Assembly: GCF_028640845.1 (NCBI RefSeq)
Contig: NC_080548.1
Span: forward strand, 11,397,314 to 11,461,313
From: Ahaetulla prasina
Taxonomy: Eukaryota > Chordata > Lepidosauria > Squamata > Colubridae
Length of the DNA stretch: 64,000 nucleotides
Direction: 5' to 3'
The translations under genes and the position numbers were made by a program. Shown in pieces: positions 31,711-42,464 of this stretch. Each line of letters starts with the position of its first letter. Position 1 is the first letter of the stretch. The notes under the pieces were generated by a model that did no database searches, was not told the DNA's origin, and saw only the letters and a list, made by a program, of their open reading frames with translations.

Positions 31711-32971
31711 TCTTGGTCCAGACCATCCCGAAGCTGAGCGATTTTATCGTATAGATAACCGTTAAACTCCTCAGCACGTCCTGCAGCGGGTCACCCGGCT
31801 CCGCCTGGTGTAGGAGGGAGGGAGCCACCGGAACCAGGGCGGCTGGGTGGTTATCTGCCGATGCAATGAGGGAGGAGGCGTAGCTACGCCTCGCTTCCCT
31901 CAATGCCACTAGGTAAGTCCTAGTATAGGACTTCACTAGTGTCCGATCAGCTTCCGAAGGGCTAGACCTCCAGGAACTCTCTAGGCGTCTTCTCCGGCGC
32001 TTCATCCCTCTCAGCTCCTCGGAGAACCAAGGAGCCGGTTGGGACCTGCGCCGGGTCAGAGGCCGCAAAGGCACGACACGGTCTAAGGCCCCCACCGCGG
32101 CCCGTTCCCAGGCCGCAACAAGTTCCTCAGCCGAGCCGTGAGCCAGACCCTCAGGAAATGGCCCAAGCTCCGTCCGGAACCCATCCGGGTCCATCAAGCG
32201 CCTGGGGCGGAACCAACGTGTTGGCTCCGCCTCCCTGCGGTGGTGAATGGCGGTCAGAAAGTCCAGGCGAAGAAGAGAGTGATCTGACCATGACAAAGGT
32301 TCGGTGACTATTTCCTTTAAGTCCAGATCTCTCAACCACTGACAGAGAAAAATCAAGTCCAGAGTGCCACCCCCAATGTGAGTAGGGCCATCAACTACTT
32401 GGGTCAGGTCCAAGGCCGTCATGGAAGCCGTGAACTCCCGAGCTGCCATCGATGACGAGCCGGAAGATGGCAAGTTAAAGTCCCCCATGACTAAAAGTCT
32501 GGGGGTCTCAACTACCACCCAGCCAGCACCTCCAGGAGCTCGGGCAGGGCAGCTGTCACGCAGCAAGGAGCCAGGTGCGTGATCAGCAAACCCATCTGAC
32601 ACCCACGACCCCATCTCACAAGAGGATTCGCACCCGGCATTCTGAGGTACAGTGGTCTCCCTCGGCTCTAGACTCTCTCTAATCACAACCCCCACCCCCC
32701 CACCCCTACCCTGGGGCCCCGGCTGATGGGATGCACAGGAACCCCGCGGGCACAACTCAACAAGGGGCACGCCCCCTTCAGTGCCCAACCAGGTCTCCGT
32801 AATGCCCATAAGGTCCGCGGAACCCCCCTGTATAAGGTCACAAACAAGGGGGGCTTTGTTCACCACGGACCGGGCATTGCACAACATCAACCGAAGGCCC
32901 AAGCTCTGAGGATCCTGACCATCCGGGAACGGAGAAGTCCAAGGGGTCGGAGCGTGATTGCTTTCAGACAT
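31703..32971 (-). pseudogene. LINE apurinic-type endonuclease domain
   Basis: A 422-residue frame with the motifs of an APE-type LINE endonuclease, in order: MLCNARS (Asn), GITETWL (Glu), GDFNLP (Asp-x-Asn), GGTLDLIF and WSDHSLL (SDH). This domain nicks DNA for target-primed reverse transcription. The stretch between the glycine-rich [10 protein letters not shown] segment and GDFN looks damaged. The frame ends before the reverse transcriptase, which follows in another frame. Confidence 0.85.
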
Positions 32972-34540
32972 CGAGCACGCGCTCCCGGAACTTGATATGA
33001 CCCTCGCCCGCCATACCTGCCTCTCCCACTTACCGTGTCGATAGAACCACCCTCATAGATAGGAACACACTCCTCCCCCCTAACCTCCGAACCTGATAGA
33101 GAAAAACCGCCACGAGCATGTGCAGGAACTGGCCCCCTACCCGACGGGTTACCCCCATTACCCGCCCTTACCCTCCCACCCTTAAAATTCCTCTCTAAAA
33201 ACCCCACAAGCTCTTCTTTTGCATGCCACCTCTGTGGGTCCCAAGACCCGTCATGGAGGCCGGCCCTCGATAGTGAGGAGGCCATTCCTGCGGCGGGGGC
33301 ACCTCGCAGGCGCAAGAGTTCACAAGAGTATAATGCGAGCAGCTGAGACTAAGAATCGGCAAAATAGAGGCTCCATCTCCGAATGGCAAGATGATAACAG
33401 ATGGTGCTAGTCCAGAATGAGGGCAAACAAAGAATGGAACAGCAATTAGCACCGAATGACAGTCTAGGTGGTATTCTGTCCGGTGCATAGTCCAAACATC
33501 CTGGAACCGGGGGTGAGGGGAAATGGCGTTCCAGTCGCTGGCCACGTCCTCCTCCGTCTTCCTCTGTCCCCAAATAAATCCCTTGTCTCCCCAAAAGGTC
33601 CTAATAGGACCAAAAACGGCCATAGAAGTCCCAAAAAGGCCGAGGGGGGCATGGGTGATGTTAACACAGTCACGGTCACAGACTGGTTGCAGGGGAACAA
33701 CTCCGGGGTGCCTCCATCATCTCCCCGCAGTCCTCCAAAACCACCTCCAGACATGGCTAGGGAGGAATCCTAACCACTCCAGAAGCCGGGTCTCCCCAGA
33801 CCTCTCCCTCCAAGAGGCGAAGCCCATGTAAAAGGCTAAACCTCTCCGAGAGGCTGGGGGATATGAAGGCTGCCAAGTCCACAGTCCAGCAGCAGGGAGA
33901 AAACCAGGAAACCATGGCAACGAGGCAGATGGCAATAAGGGTAGATGTAATACCTCCGCTATCCTCCAGGTCGTCCACGTTGCAGAGGCTGGAGCCCAAA
34001 AGGCTAAAACCCGAAAAGTCTGGAGTCCATGCTCAGAAGAGGGCTGGGAAACGAGCCAGAGGCTAGAGGCCTGCCGGCAAGACGAATCGGCCGAGAAACG
34101 GCCGGAAAAAACGCCGACTCATCGCCCCACCTCCGAGCCTAAACATGGCCGCCCGAATCCACCGCTTGCCTACCCGGCCTCGTTCTCGGCAGCCATATGG
34201 ATGAAAAAGTCCAGAGACCTCTCATATGGCTGCCCGAGGTAAGATCTACCGGGCCGGGGGCAGCAAGCGGCTAAACGGGCGACCGAGGCATCGCCAGCAT
34301 CGGAGGGGCCTCTCGACGCCGGAGCCGAGTCTTCAGAGCCGCGCCATCTTGCGCATGCGCAGAGCTTTTCCCCTTCTTAGAGTTAGCCCCTTCTTTGTTA
34401 GTTTCGGAGGGTTTTGAAATGTGTGTCTGTTTCAACACACCTGAAATGTTGACATCGTTGCAGGACACAGAATAACAGAGTTGGAAGGGATTTTGGAGGT
34501 CTTCTAGTCCAATCCCCTGTTCAAGCAGGAAACCCTATAC

Positions 34541-34675
34541 CAGAGGTCTTCAAACTTGGCTGCTTTAAGGCTTGTGGACTTCAACTCCCAGAATTCTCCA
34601 GCCAGCATTACTGGCAGGAGAATTCTGGGAGTTGAAGTGCACAAATCTTAAAGCTGCCACGTTTGAAGATCTCTG
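34541..34675. repeat. hAT MITE, palindromic, nested in CR1
   Basis: CAGAGGTCTTCAAACTTGGC to GTTTGAAGATCTCTG, flanked by CCCTATAC (34533-34540, 34676-34683). The CR1 text continues exactly on both sides. Confidence 0.93.
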
Positions 34676-34971
34676 CCCTATACCATTCCATACAAATCGC
34701 TCTCCAATCTCTTCTTAAAAGCCTTCAGTGTTGGAGCACCCACAACTTCTGAAGGCAAGCTTTTCCACCGATCAGTTCCACTGACAGGAAATGTCTCCTT
34801 ATTTCTAGGATGAATCTCTCTTTGATAAGTTTCCCTCCATTATTTCTACCTTCTATCCTACCTTCAAGTGTTTTGGACAATAGGTCAACCTCCTCTTTTC
34901 TGTGACAGCCTTTCAATTATTGGAAGACTGCTATCATGTTACCCCTAGGCCTTCTACTTCGCTAGACTAAA

Positions 34972-35300
34972 AGGTAAAGGTTCCCCTCGCATATATGTGC
35001 TGGTCATTCTGGGACGGTGTTCATCTCCGTTTCTAAACTGAAGAGCCAGCGCTGTCCAAAGACGTCTCTGTGGTCATGTGGCCGGCATGACTCAACACCA
35101 AAGACGCACGGAACGCTGTTACCTTCCCACCAAAGGTGGTCCCTATTTTTCAACTTGCATTTTTTACGTGCTTTCGAACTGTTAGGTTGGCAGAAGCTGG
35201 GACAAGTAACGGGAGCTCACCCCATTATGTGGCACTAGGGATTCGAACCGCTGAACTGCCGACTTTTCGATCAACAAGCTCAGCATCTTAGCATCCATTG
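34972..35300 (-). repeat. tRNA-derived SINE nested in CR1
   Basis: Reverse copy of the 19002 family: AGGTAAAGGTTCCCCTCGC at the 3' end, GGATTCGAACCGCTGAACTG (B-box complement) and TCAACAAGCTCAGCATCTTA at the 5' end. CR1 resumes near 35310. Confidence 0.88.
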
Positions 35301-35559
35301 TCCGGGTTAGCCTTTAGTCCCCCAATCATCTTTGTTGCTCTTCTCTGCACTCTTTCTAGAGTCTTAACATCTCTTTGATATCATGGTGACCAAAACTGGA
35401 TGCAGTATTCCAAGTGTGGAGTTATCAACGCAGTATAAAGCGATACCAGCACTTCACGTCATCTTGATGCTATCCTTCTTTTGATGAGTTTGTTTTAAAA
35501 CAGATTTTTCTTCTGTCGCTTTATCATTTATAGTTCGTCATAGAGAGATAAATACAGAG

Positions 35560-35630
35560 AGCAGCATTTTTCAACCTTGTCAGCTTGAAGATGCATGGAC
35601 TTCAGCTCCCAGAATTCTCCCTCCAGCCAA
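35560..35630. repeat. half of a palindromic hAT MITE
   Basis: TTTTTCAACCTTGTCAGCTTG and GGACTTCAGCTCCCAGAATTC; only one arm is present. Confidence 0.55.
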
Positions 35631-35948
35631 TTCCATCAACTTTCCTATGTTCCAGTAATATCACCTTAAGGAAATCAGAAGGACTGAGCTGCTAGAGGAG
35701 GGTGGTAGGACTTCCTCCCTCCCTCAGGGAAACTGGTCAGACAAGTTTTATTTTTGTGCTTTGGGGCTCATGGGTCACTTTGTTTGGGGCAGAAGAAGAA
35801 TGCTTCCAAAGGTCAAGTGAGCTTTGGTTTCCTGTATTTACAAGAAAGAAAAATGACCCAGAATTAAATGCAACCATCTCAAAAGGAAGATCAGACAGAA
35901 ACAAATCTTCCTCTTCCATTACCTTCTTCTCACTCATTTCCTCCACTA

Positions 35949-36084
35949 CCGTGTTTCTCCAAAAATAAGACCCTGTCTTATATTTTTTTTGAACCCTGAA
36001 ATAAGCACTTGGCCTTATTGCCATGCGCTCAAAAGCCTGATTGGGCTTATTATCAGGGGATGTCTTATTTTGGGGAAAACAGGG
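35949..36084. repeat. Tc1/mariner MITE with TA flanks
   Basis: CCGTGTTTCTCCAAAAATAAG at the left and CTTATTTTGGGGAAAACAGGG at the right form inverted termini, with TA outside each. The interior GAAATAAGCACTTGGCCTTA is typical of this widespread family. Confidence 0.85.
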
Positions 36085-36094
36085 TAGCAGTAAA

Positions 36095-36295
36095 GAAAAC
36101 CCTCCCTTTTTATGACCCTGTAATTCCTTAATTTGGGGTAGAGTCGGGCAACGGGATGGAGCTGAGCATAAACTGCCTGGATGCCTTTCCTAATGTCAGG
36201 CATAGAGTTGGCAGCAAATAATTTTTTTTTCTTTGCACCCTAGGAAAGAAACATCTGTTCTACATTGGATTGAACTCTCAACCTTCCAAGTGAGA
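36095..36295 (-). repeat. tRNA-derived SINE, third family
   Basis: Shares ACTGCCTGGATGCCTTTCCT and the leading GAGTCGGGCAACGGGATGGA-type segment with the intact copy at 56741. The head complement is GGATTGAACTCTCAACCTTC. Diverged. Confidence 0.7.
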
Positions 36296-36298
36296 TGA

Positions 36299-36508
36299 CG
36301 GGTAAAATGCTACCGGTTCAGTCGAACCGGTAGCAGTGGCAGTGCGAGGCTCCACCCACCTGCACGGACATTGTTACTTCCTGGTTTTAATCAGGAAGTA
36401 ACCTGTTTTTGATTGTTTGTGCATGCGCAGAGGGTCCGCAAGCGCATGTGATGTGCGCAGAGCACGCACATCTGAATCGGTAGGGAAGGTAAGTAGGTTT
36501 CACCACTG
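36299..36508. repeat. hAT MITE, ACCGGTT family
   Basis: GTAAAATGCTACCGGTTC to GTAGGTTTCACCACTG, with TGAGATGA/GGAGATGA flanks (7 of 8). GAACCGGTAGCAGTGG lies inside. Confidence 0.82.
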
Positions 36509-36926
36509 GGAGATGAGCGTCTTCACCACTAGTTTCTTCCTCCACTAGCAGCAACCTTCACTAACCATTCTTCAGAGGGCTTTGAACATGGAACTTTTTA
36601 GGAAGTAGCCACTTTTGAGTGATACTGGATTTAGCTGGTGGTAGGGAGTGTTTTATAATTTTGCTACAGTTTGTATAAACTTTTAAAAGTCCATGAAAAG
36701 TCAAAGAGAAACAGAAGTATGTAAAACAAAATATGGAATAAATAATGTAACCAAATGGCCTGAGTTCACACAACACGGTAAAACTGAGTAATCCAAGCAC
36801 AGCCAAAAAACAAACCAACATTAAAAACCGATGAAACAGACTTTTTGTACAGATCTGGTTTGCCCTTGACCTGGCCAAGCAAATCAACCTAAAATGAACT
36901 TCTCATTGTAATGGTAAATTGTATAG
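36509..36926. other. no recognised gene
   Basis: A minus-strand frame at 36887..36561 has hydrophobic stretches but no family I recognise; base composition is AT-rich and unremarkable. Confidence 0.45.
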
Positions 36927-37345
36927 GTGATCCTTTACTTAGGACCAGAATTGAGGCCAGAATTTTCATTGCTAAACAAGACAGCCTCTGCACAATCACA
37001 AACCCACCCACCCCATTCAATAATTAATTCCTTGCTGTCCCCATTCAGTAGCCACATTCTCCCCCGAGACCTGCTCCTTCCTTCCTTTGCCAAGGAAGTA
37101 CAGTACAGTACAGTACAGGTACAATGCAGGTACAGTACAGGTAGTCCTCGACTTATAACCACATTTGGGGCCAGAATTCCTGTTGCTAAGCAAGGCTGTT
37201 ATTAAGTAAGTCGTGCCCAGTTAGGTTATTCAAGGGAAGCACAATGGCATTTTTGCTATGGTTGGTCGTTAAGCGAATGACACCATTGTTAAGCGAATGT
37301 CAGAAGCCAGGTGGGAAGACCACAAATGCCAACCATACAACTCAC
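36927..37345. repeat. two pogo-like MITE fragments and a GTACA array
   Basis: A first start (GTGATCCTTTACTTAGGACC) at about 36927, a GTACA pentamer array at 37098-37140, then a second start (CAGGTAGTCCTCGACTTATA) at 37138, continuing to about 37345. Confidence 0.7.
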
Positions 37346-37447
37346 ATCATAAATATACGCTGACAACCAGTTTTAGAGCACGTCATTATGGGATACTGTG
37401 AAAATCAATCATATCTCCCTTTTTTTCCCCTCAGGGTCATTGTAACC

Positions 37448-37975
37448 AGGGGTGGGCTGCTGGGGGTTCGCAGGAGTTCAGGAAAACCTCCAGCTAAGAT
37501 TTTGTGCAGTTCAGAGAACCCTCAAATCCCATTCCTGGCTGGCCTCACCCACCCCACCCCTCCCAGGAATCCCCACACGGCCCATTTTGGATGCTGGTAA
37601 AGTGCAGGGCATGCGCAGGCTGGGGAGGTTGAAAAACAAGCCTACCAGAAGTTCAGGAAGGCTAGAGGGCCTCCAGAGCCTGGGGAGGCTGTTTTCGTCC
37701 TCCCAGAAGTTTGAGGAAAGCCTCCGGAGTCCAGGGAGGGCAAAAATGCTGCCCCCACACCATGGTGCAGGCCAGGGGTCTCCAACCTTGATCCCTTTAA
37801 GACTTGTGGACTTCAATTCCTCAGCCAGCTTTGCTGGCTGAGGGACTCTGGGAGTTGAAGTCCACAAGTCTTAAAGGGACCAAGATTGGAGACCCCTGGT
37901 GTAGGAAGCCAACTAGGCCACGCCCACCATGGCCACGCCTACCCAGCAACCGGGCAGAGAACCCCCTTGCTAAAT
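37448..37975. repeat. hAT-like element with a nested hAT MITE
   Basis: Starts CAGGGGTGGGCTGCTGG and ends near CCACGCCTACCCAGCAACC, which recalls the ACCGGTT family. The palindromic MITE at 37773..37898 lies inside. Confidence 0.6.
37773..37898. repeat. hAT MITE, palindromic family, nested
   Basis: CAGGGGTCTCCAACCTTGAT to GATTGGAGACCCCTG. The flanks GTGCAGGC and GTGTAGGA match 6 of 8. Confidence 0.82.
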
Positions 37976-38734
37976 TTTTTTTAATAAAAGTTTTTACTTT
38001 GTTTTATAGACAAACATACAATGCGTAATCAATCATTCAGTGTGTCATCTGAGTACGTATTTTGTATCTTCTTCCTACTCCTCCACTATTTATCATATCT
38101 TAATATAGATAATATCTTAATACTACCATTTCATTTAATATAACATTTCTCCCACATTTCTTGTTTTTCTATTAATGCATTCATCTATCGTCTTTGAACA
38201 AATGGTTGTAAGTCAAGAACTACCTGTCTATTGCTGAAATCAAAAGAAACGCAATGTCTTATTTGGCTCACAGTGTCTTTCGGTATTCTTCCTGGTTCTA
38301 GATCCATGGGCCGTCTGTCTTCCTATCCCTATAAACAAAATTCTGGCTGTCCTTGCCTTGAGCATTCAGTTAACCCCAACAAACTCCAAATGCAGCTCAA
38401 TCAGATTATTTATGGCCATCCTCCACTATTACACATCATGTACTCAAAAGCACTTTCTGTAGAAAAATCTGGACATGCTCAGTTGGGCATCTACGAACCG
38501 CAAGGATGTTCAGGAATGCAAGTGGCAGGAATAATGTTGCCTTTGGAAGACAAGCCTCTGTTCTCACCATGGGTGTGGACCTCTCCTTTTGCTTGCGTGC
38601 ATTTTCATTTCCCACGGCCAAGTGTGTCTCTAAGCAGAGTTGAGGCATGGTGAATAATAATGACAATAGCAATCACTCTTGTATCATCCTGTCTGTAATA
38701 CTGGCAGGCAGATAATTTACAAGGCACTGATCCT
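37976..38734. other. AT-rich tail-like segment and unannotated sequence
   Basis: 37976-38200 is T/A-rich, like an old LINE 3' UTR (TTAATAAAAGTTTTTACTTTG). At 38200-38226 a pogo-like terminus reappears (GTAAGTCAAGAACTACCTG), perhaps the far end of the copy at 37138. 38227-38734 has no recognised feature. Confidence 0.5.
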
Positions 38735-39015
38735 CTGTTTCCCAATCTGGGGGCAACTTTTAAGATGTCTGGACTTCAACTCCCAGAATTCCCCAGCTAG
38801 CAGAGACATAGAAGGAAAAAGATAGATAGGAATAGATATCAATGTTTGCAAGCTATTTAGAGCAGAGTTTCTCATCCTCGGCAACTTTAAGCTGTGTGGA
38901 CTTACAATTCCCAGAATTCCCCAGCGATTTCTGGGAGTTGGAAGTCCACAGCCACAAAATGCTGGCTGAGGGATTCTGGGCATTGAAGTCCACACATCTG
39001 CAAGATGCCAAGATG
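38735..39015. repeat. two decayed palindromic hAT MITE copies
   Basis: GGACTTCAACTCCCAGAATTC at about 38772 (one arm), and a fuller copy from GTTTCTCATCCTCGGCAAC (about 38864) to AAGATGCCAAGATGGAGAAA (about 39015). Confidence 0.7.
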
Positions 39016-39440
39016 GAGAAAGTTGTTTTCTGATGCAACAACCTTACAGCTGCAGTTTTCAGAATTCAAGCACTTATTTTATTCATTCGTTCATTTAAAA
39101 TGTTTGTAACAGTTGATCATCTTGTAACCAACTGCGGATCTGTTCCCAAAAGAGCATGTCCTTTCCACTTGCCACTGTGAATTTCTTAGCTACAATTTTC
39201 CCAGGCCAACATTTCATACTGTTAAGCTAGATGCAAGCCAGCAGATTGTCTGGAATGCTAGCTCTCTTCTGCAAGAACGCACTCTTAATTATCTTTGTGA
39301 TTTTAATAAAAGCCGCCTCAGTAAGCCGTTGGTCACCTAAAACAGGTGGGCAACATCAGCTCTGATCCCAAGTCATGACTGGCAGCACAGATCCCTCTCA
39401 CCTCTTTGCTGTTTCGAGGCAGGAAGGACAGGAAAACTGT
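39016..39440. other. no recognised gene
   Basis: No feature seen. Confidence 0.45.
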
Positions 39441-39580
39441 ACAGCCAGGTTGCCAACCTTGACTTTAAGAACTGTGGACTTCAACTCCCAGAATTCCTCG
39501 GCCATCATGAGCATGGCTGGTGGGGGAATTCTGGGAGATGAAGTCCACAGGTCTTAAAACTGCCAAATTTACACCTTTAC
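39441..39580. repeat. hAT MITE, palindromic family, older copy
   Basis: GGTTGCCAACCTTGACTTTAA with GGACTTCAACTCCCAGAATTC, and the complementary arm GAATTCTGGGAGATGAAGTC. Confidence 0.75.
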
Positions 39581-39812
39581 AGTAGAGCAAGCAACAAGAT
39601 CAGTTTGAAAAAACTAAAACTTCCTAGAGTTTCTGCTCAAACCCATTGCTCGTTTTAATTTAAAGCGGTTTTTAATTTGTTTTTAGGATGATTCGGTATA
39701 TGTTGTATCTTATTAATGGACTGTAGGATACTTATAAACACTGACAATTGTGTGCCACCGTTAGATATTGTGGATCATTCCAGGAAAAAAGAAGCAGTGC
39801 AAATTTTAGATA

Positions 39813-40221
39813 CAGGTAGTTCTCAACTTACAACTACAATTGGGACCAGAATTTCTGTTGCTAAGCTAGGTGGTTAACTGAGTCACACACAATTTTACAA
39901 ACTTTTTCTGCCACCGTTAAGTGAATCACCACAGTCGTAAAGTGAATCATGCAGTCATTAAGTGAACTGTGCTTCCCCCATTGACTTTGCCTGTTGGAAG
40001 CCACTTGGAAGATTGCAAATGGTGATCCCATGACCCTGGGACACTGCAACTGTCATAAATACATACCGGTACCCAAATTTTGCTCATGCGCCTGGCGGGA
40101 TGCTGCTGTGATTGAAAGTACGAGGCACAATTGTAAGTCTGAGGAATGTTGTAAGTGACTTTTTTCAGTGCCATTGTAACTGTGGTTGTTGAAGAAATGG
40201 TTGTAAGTTGAGGACTATCTG
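39813..40221. repeat. pogo-like MITE, complete
   Basis: CAGGTAGTTCTCAACTTAC to GTTGAGGACTATCTG with TA outside both ends (39811-39812, 40222-40223). The right TA is shared with the next copy. Confidence 0.88.
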
Positions 40222-40223
40222 TA

Positions 40224-40873
40224 CAGGTAATCCTCAATTTATGACCACAATTGAGGCCAAATATGCAAGTAGCTCAGGTTCGAATCCCAGAGCTAAGTAG
40301 CTTGAAATAAATCTATACTAGTCTCCCTTTACTTCTTTGTCGGTAAAATTCAACACAAAAATCATCTGTCGCGAAAGCAACCGCCTGTGAAGGCTCCTGG
40401 ATCGGGGCTGAAAGGTGAAAGGGGAAGCGGTATGCTCCATCCCATCATTCGGTAGACCGGATTGCCCTGATAGACAGGATTCACTAGGAAAAAACACTTA
40501 ATTGAGCCCAAAATTATTGCTAAGTGAGAAATTTGTTAAATGAGCGTTGCCCCATTTTTTTGACTTTTCTTGCCACATTAGTTAAGTGAATCACGGCAGC
40601 TATTAAATTAGTAACCCAGTTGTTAAATGAATGTGGTTTCCCCACTGACTTTGCTTATCGGAAGTTTGCAAAATGAGATCCCATGGCCCCATGAGATTGC
40701 ATCCGTCATAAATGTGAGTCAGTTGTCATGCATACGAATGTAAGTCACGTGACTATGGGGAAAGCTGCAACGGTCATAATTGTGAAAGCGGTCACATTAA
40801 GTCATTTTTTTCAGTGCCGTTGTAACTTCGAACGGTCACGAAGAGAACTGTTGTAAATCGAGGACTATCTGTA
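40224..40873. repeat. pogo-like MITE, adjacent copy, with an insertion
   Basis: Begins CAGGTAATCCTCAATTTATG directly after the TA that ends the preceding copy, and ends AATCGAGGACTATCTGTA. A 238-bp insertion at 40262..40499 separates its parts. Confidence 0.8.
40262..40499 (+). repeat. SINE-like retroposed insertion of unknown family
   Basis: Flanked by a 13-bp imperfect direct repeat: AATTGAGGCCAAA (40249-40261) and AATTGAGCCCAAA (40500-40512). Near its 5' end is AGCTCAGGTTCGAATCCCAG, which contains an exact pol III B box. The body matches none of the other SINEs in the window. Confidence 0.65.
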
Positions 40874-40961
40874 TTCCCAGATAGAAAGCGCAAGAGAGAA
40901 AGCACGCTGGGCCCATCACCAGGAGCTGCCCAGTGAGGATTCAGGTTCTTCTGCTATAAGG

Positions 40962-41826
40962 CAGAGGTCTTCAAACTTGGCAGCTTTAAGATTTGTGGAC
41001 TTCAACTCTGGGAGTTGAAGTCCACAAGTCTTAAAGCTATGCTGGCTGGAGAATTCTGGGAGTTGAAGTCCGCAAGTCTTAAAGCTATGCTGGCTGGAGA
41101 ATTCTGGGAGTTGAAGTCCGCAAGTCTTAAAGCTATGCTGGCTGGAGAATTTTGGGAGTTGAAGTCCACAAGTCTTAAAGCTATGCTGGCTGGAGAATTT
41201 TGGGAGTTGAAGTCCACAAGTCTTAAAGCTATGCTGGCTGGAGAATTTTGGGAGTTGAAGTCCGCAAGTCTTAAAGCTATGCTGGCTGGAGAATTCTGGG
41301 AGTTGAAGTCCGCAAGTCTTAAAGCTATGCTGGCTGGAGAATTTTGGGAGTTGAAGTCCGCAAGTCTTAAAGCTATGCTGGCTGGAGAATTCTGGGAGTT
41401 GAAGTCCACAAGCCTTAAAGCTATGCTGTCTGGAGAATTCTGGGAGTTGAAGTCCACAAGTCTTAAAGCTATGCTGGCTGGAGAATTCTGGGAGTTGAAG
41501 TCCGCAAGCCTTATAGATATGCTGGCTGGAGAATTCTGGGAGCTGAAGTCCACAAGTCTTAAAGCTATGCTGGCTGGAGAATTCTGGGAGTTGAAGTCCA
41601 CAAGTCTTATAGATATGCTGGCTGGAGAATTCTGGGAGCTGAAGTCCGCAAGTCTTAAAGCTATGCTGGCTGGAGAATTCTGGGAGTTGAAGTCCACAAG
41701 TCTTATAGATATGCTGGCTGGAGAATTCTGGGAGTTGAAATCCACAAGCCTTATAGATATGCTGGCTGGAGAATTCTGGGAGTTGAAGTCCATAAGTCTT
41801 AACGCTGCCAAGTTTGGAGAGCCCTG
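40962..41826. mobile_element. hAT element expanded by an internal 48-bp minisatellite
   Basis: Outer termini CAGAGGTCTTCAAACTTGGC and CCAAGTTTGGAGAGCCCTG, with a perfect 8-bp duplication CTATAAGG (40954-40961, 41827-41834). The element is 865 bp where relatives are about 120-135 bp, because the right-arm unit is repeated. Confidence 0.93.
41005..41800. repeat. 48-bp minisatellite, about 16-17 units
   Basis: Unit: GAATTCTGGGAGTTGAAGTC + CACAAGTCTTAAAGCTATGC + TGGCTGGA, with variants TCCGCAAG, TTTTGGGAG and CTTATAGATATG. Because 48 is divisible by 3, both strands stay open (274 and 269 codons). There is no reason to see these as genes. Confidence 0.95.
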
Positions 41827-41834
41827 CTATAAGG

Positions 41835-42210
41835 AATAGCTGTCCAGCAACAAGCAGTCCGAACCTCCTGTTTTCAGACTGGTGTCAGCGGAATGAGAGC
41901 GGAGGCTCCTGTTGCGCAAGAGAGGCCCCGAGATTAATTAAGCATGGCAAATAGTGCTTTACCAGCAGCCAGGACTGCTAGTTCAGACAATCTGACACCA
42001 AAGTAAGCAGTTATGTCAAAAGGTAATGCGGGGCGACTTCCAGTAGCTGAAGGGAGTTTCCCGGAGATGAATCTGATTCTGGATCAACTTCATTCCTGCA
42101 GGAACCGCCCTGCCTTCCGAGGTTGGCCGGCTCCTTTGCTGTTTGAGGGGAATGAGCCAGGCGCATGGACGTCAGCTCCATCTAGGGCTACTCGGCAGGC
42201 TAATGAAATA
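41835..42210. other. no recognised gene
   Basis: No feature seen apart from a short plus frame (42013..42270) that runs into the next MITE. Confidence 0.45.
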
Positions 42211-42400
42211 CAGGTAGTCCTTGACTTTCGACCACATCTGAGCCCAGCATTTCCATGGCTAAGTGGTTAAGTCAGTTTTCGTCAAGCGTGGGAAAATCAG
42301 AAATCCAAGCAGTTTGAAGGAAGTTAAAGATTTATTGCAAGCTTCTGCTCTCTACAAGAATCTGAGCTACTAACAGTCAAAGCAAGTTGAGGACTACCTG
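42211..42400. repeat. pogo-like MITE, short internally rearranged copy
   Basis: CAGGTAGTCCTTGACTTTC to CAAGTTGAGGACTACCTG with TA outside, but the middle is largely foreign. Confidence 0.75.
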
Positions 42401-42464
42401 TAAAGCCCCCAGCGCTTCTAGGGGACTTTGGAGAAAACACCAGAAGAGAGAGCAGCTTCTGTGC

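Larger units (their letters stand above)
29940..34400 (-). mobile_element. nearly full-length CR1/L2-group LINE (family 1), decayed
   Basis: A minus-strand element of about 4.4 kb, with its 3' end near 29940 (CCGCCCTATCTCCCGAAGGA in plus order). It has an RT region at 30100-31700, an endonuclease region at 31700-32975 and a GC-rich leader at 33000-34400 with CpG-rich blocks and CGCGCCATCTTGCGCATGCG. Several frameshifts break ORF2, for example near 30680-31040 and 31423-31710. The leader's ORF1 is not clear. This copy shows the complete gene order missing in 22000..23727. The upstream limit is approximate. Confidence 0.85.
34465..35480 (-). repeat. classic CR1 LINE 3' region with two nested insertions
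   Basis: In plus order: GAATAACAGAGTTGGAAGGG, TCTTCTAGTCCAATCCCCTG, then after the hAT CTTCTTAAAAGCCTTCAGTG, and after the SINE CAATCATCTTTGTTGCTCTT and GTGACCAAAACTGGATGCAG. These match the avian/reptile CR1 3' region. The 3' end is at the low-coordinate side. Confidence 0.88.

Noticed and set aside
41005..41800. CRISPR-like regularly spaced repeats
   Set aside because: Units are contiguous with no unique spacers, and the genome is vertebrate.
41002..41839. Long open frames (about 270 codons) on both strands with a 16-residue repeat, looking like a repeat protein
   Set aside because: They follow from a 48-bp minisatellite inside a hAT MITE; openness on both strands comes from the unit length being divisible by 3.
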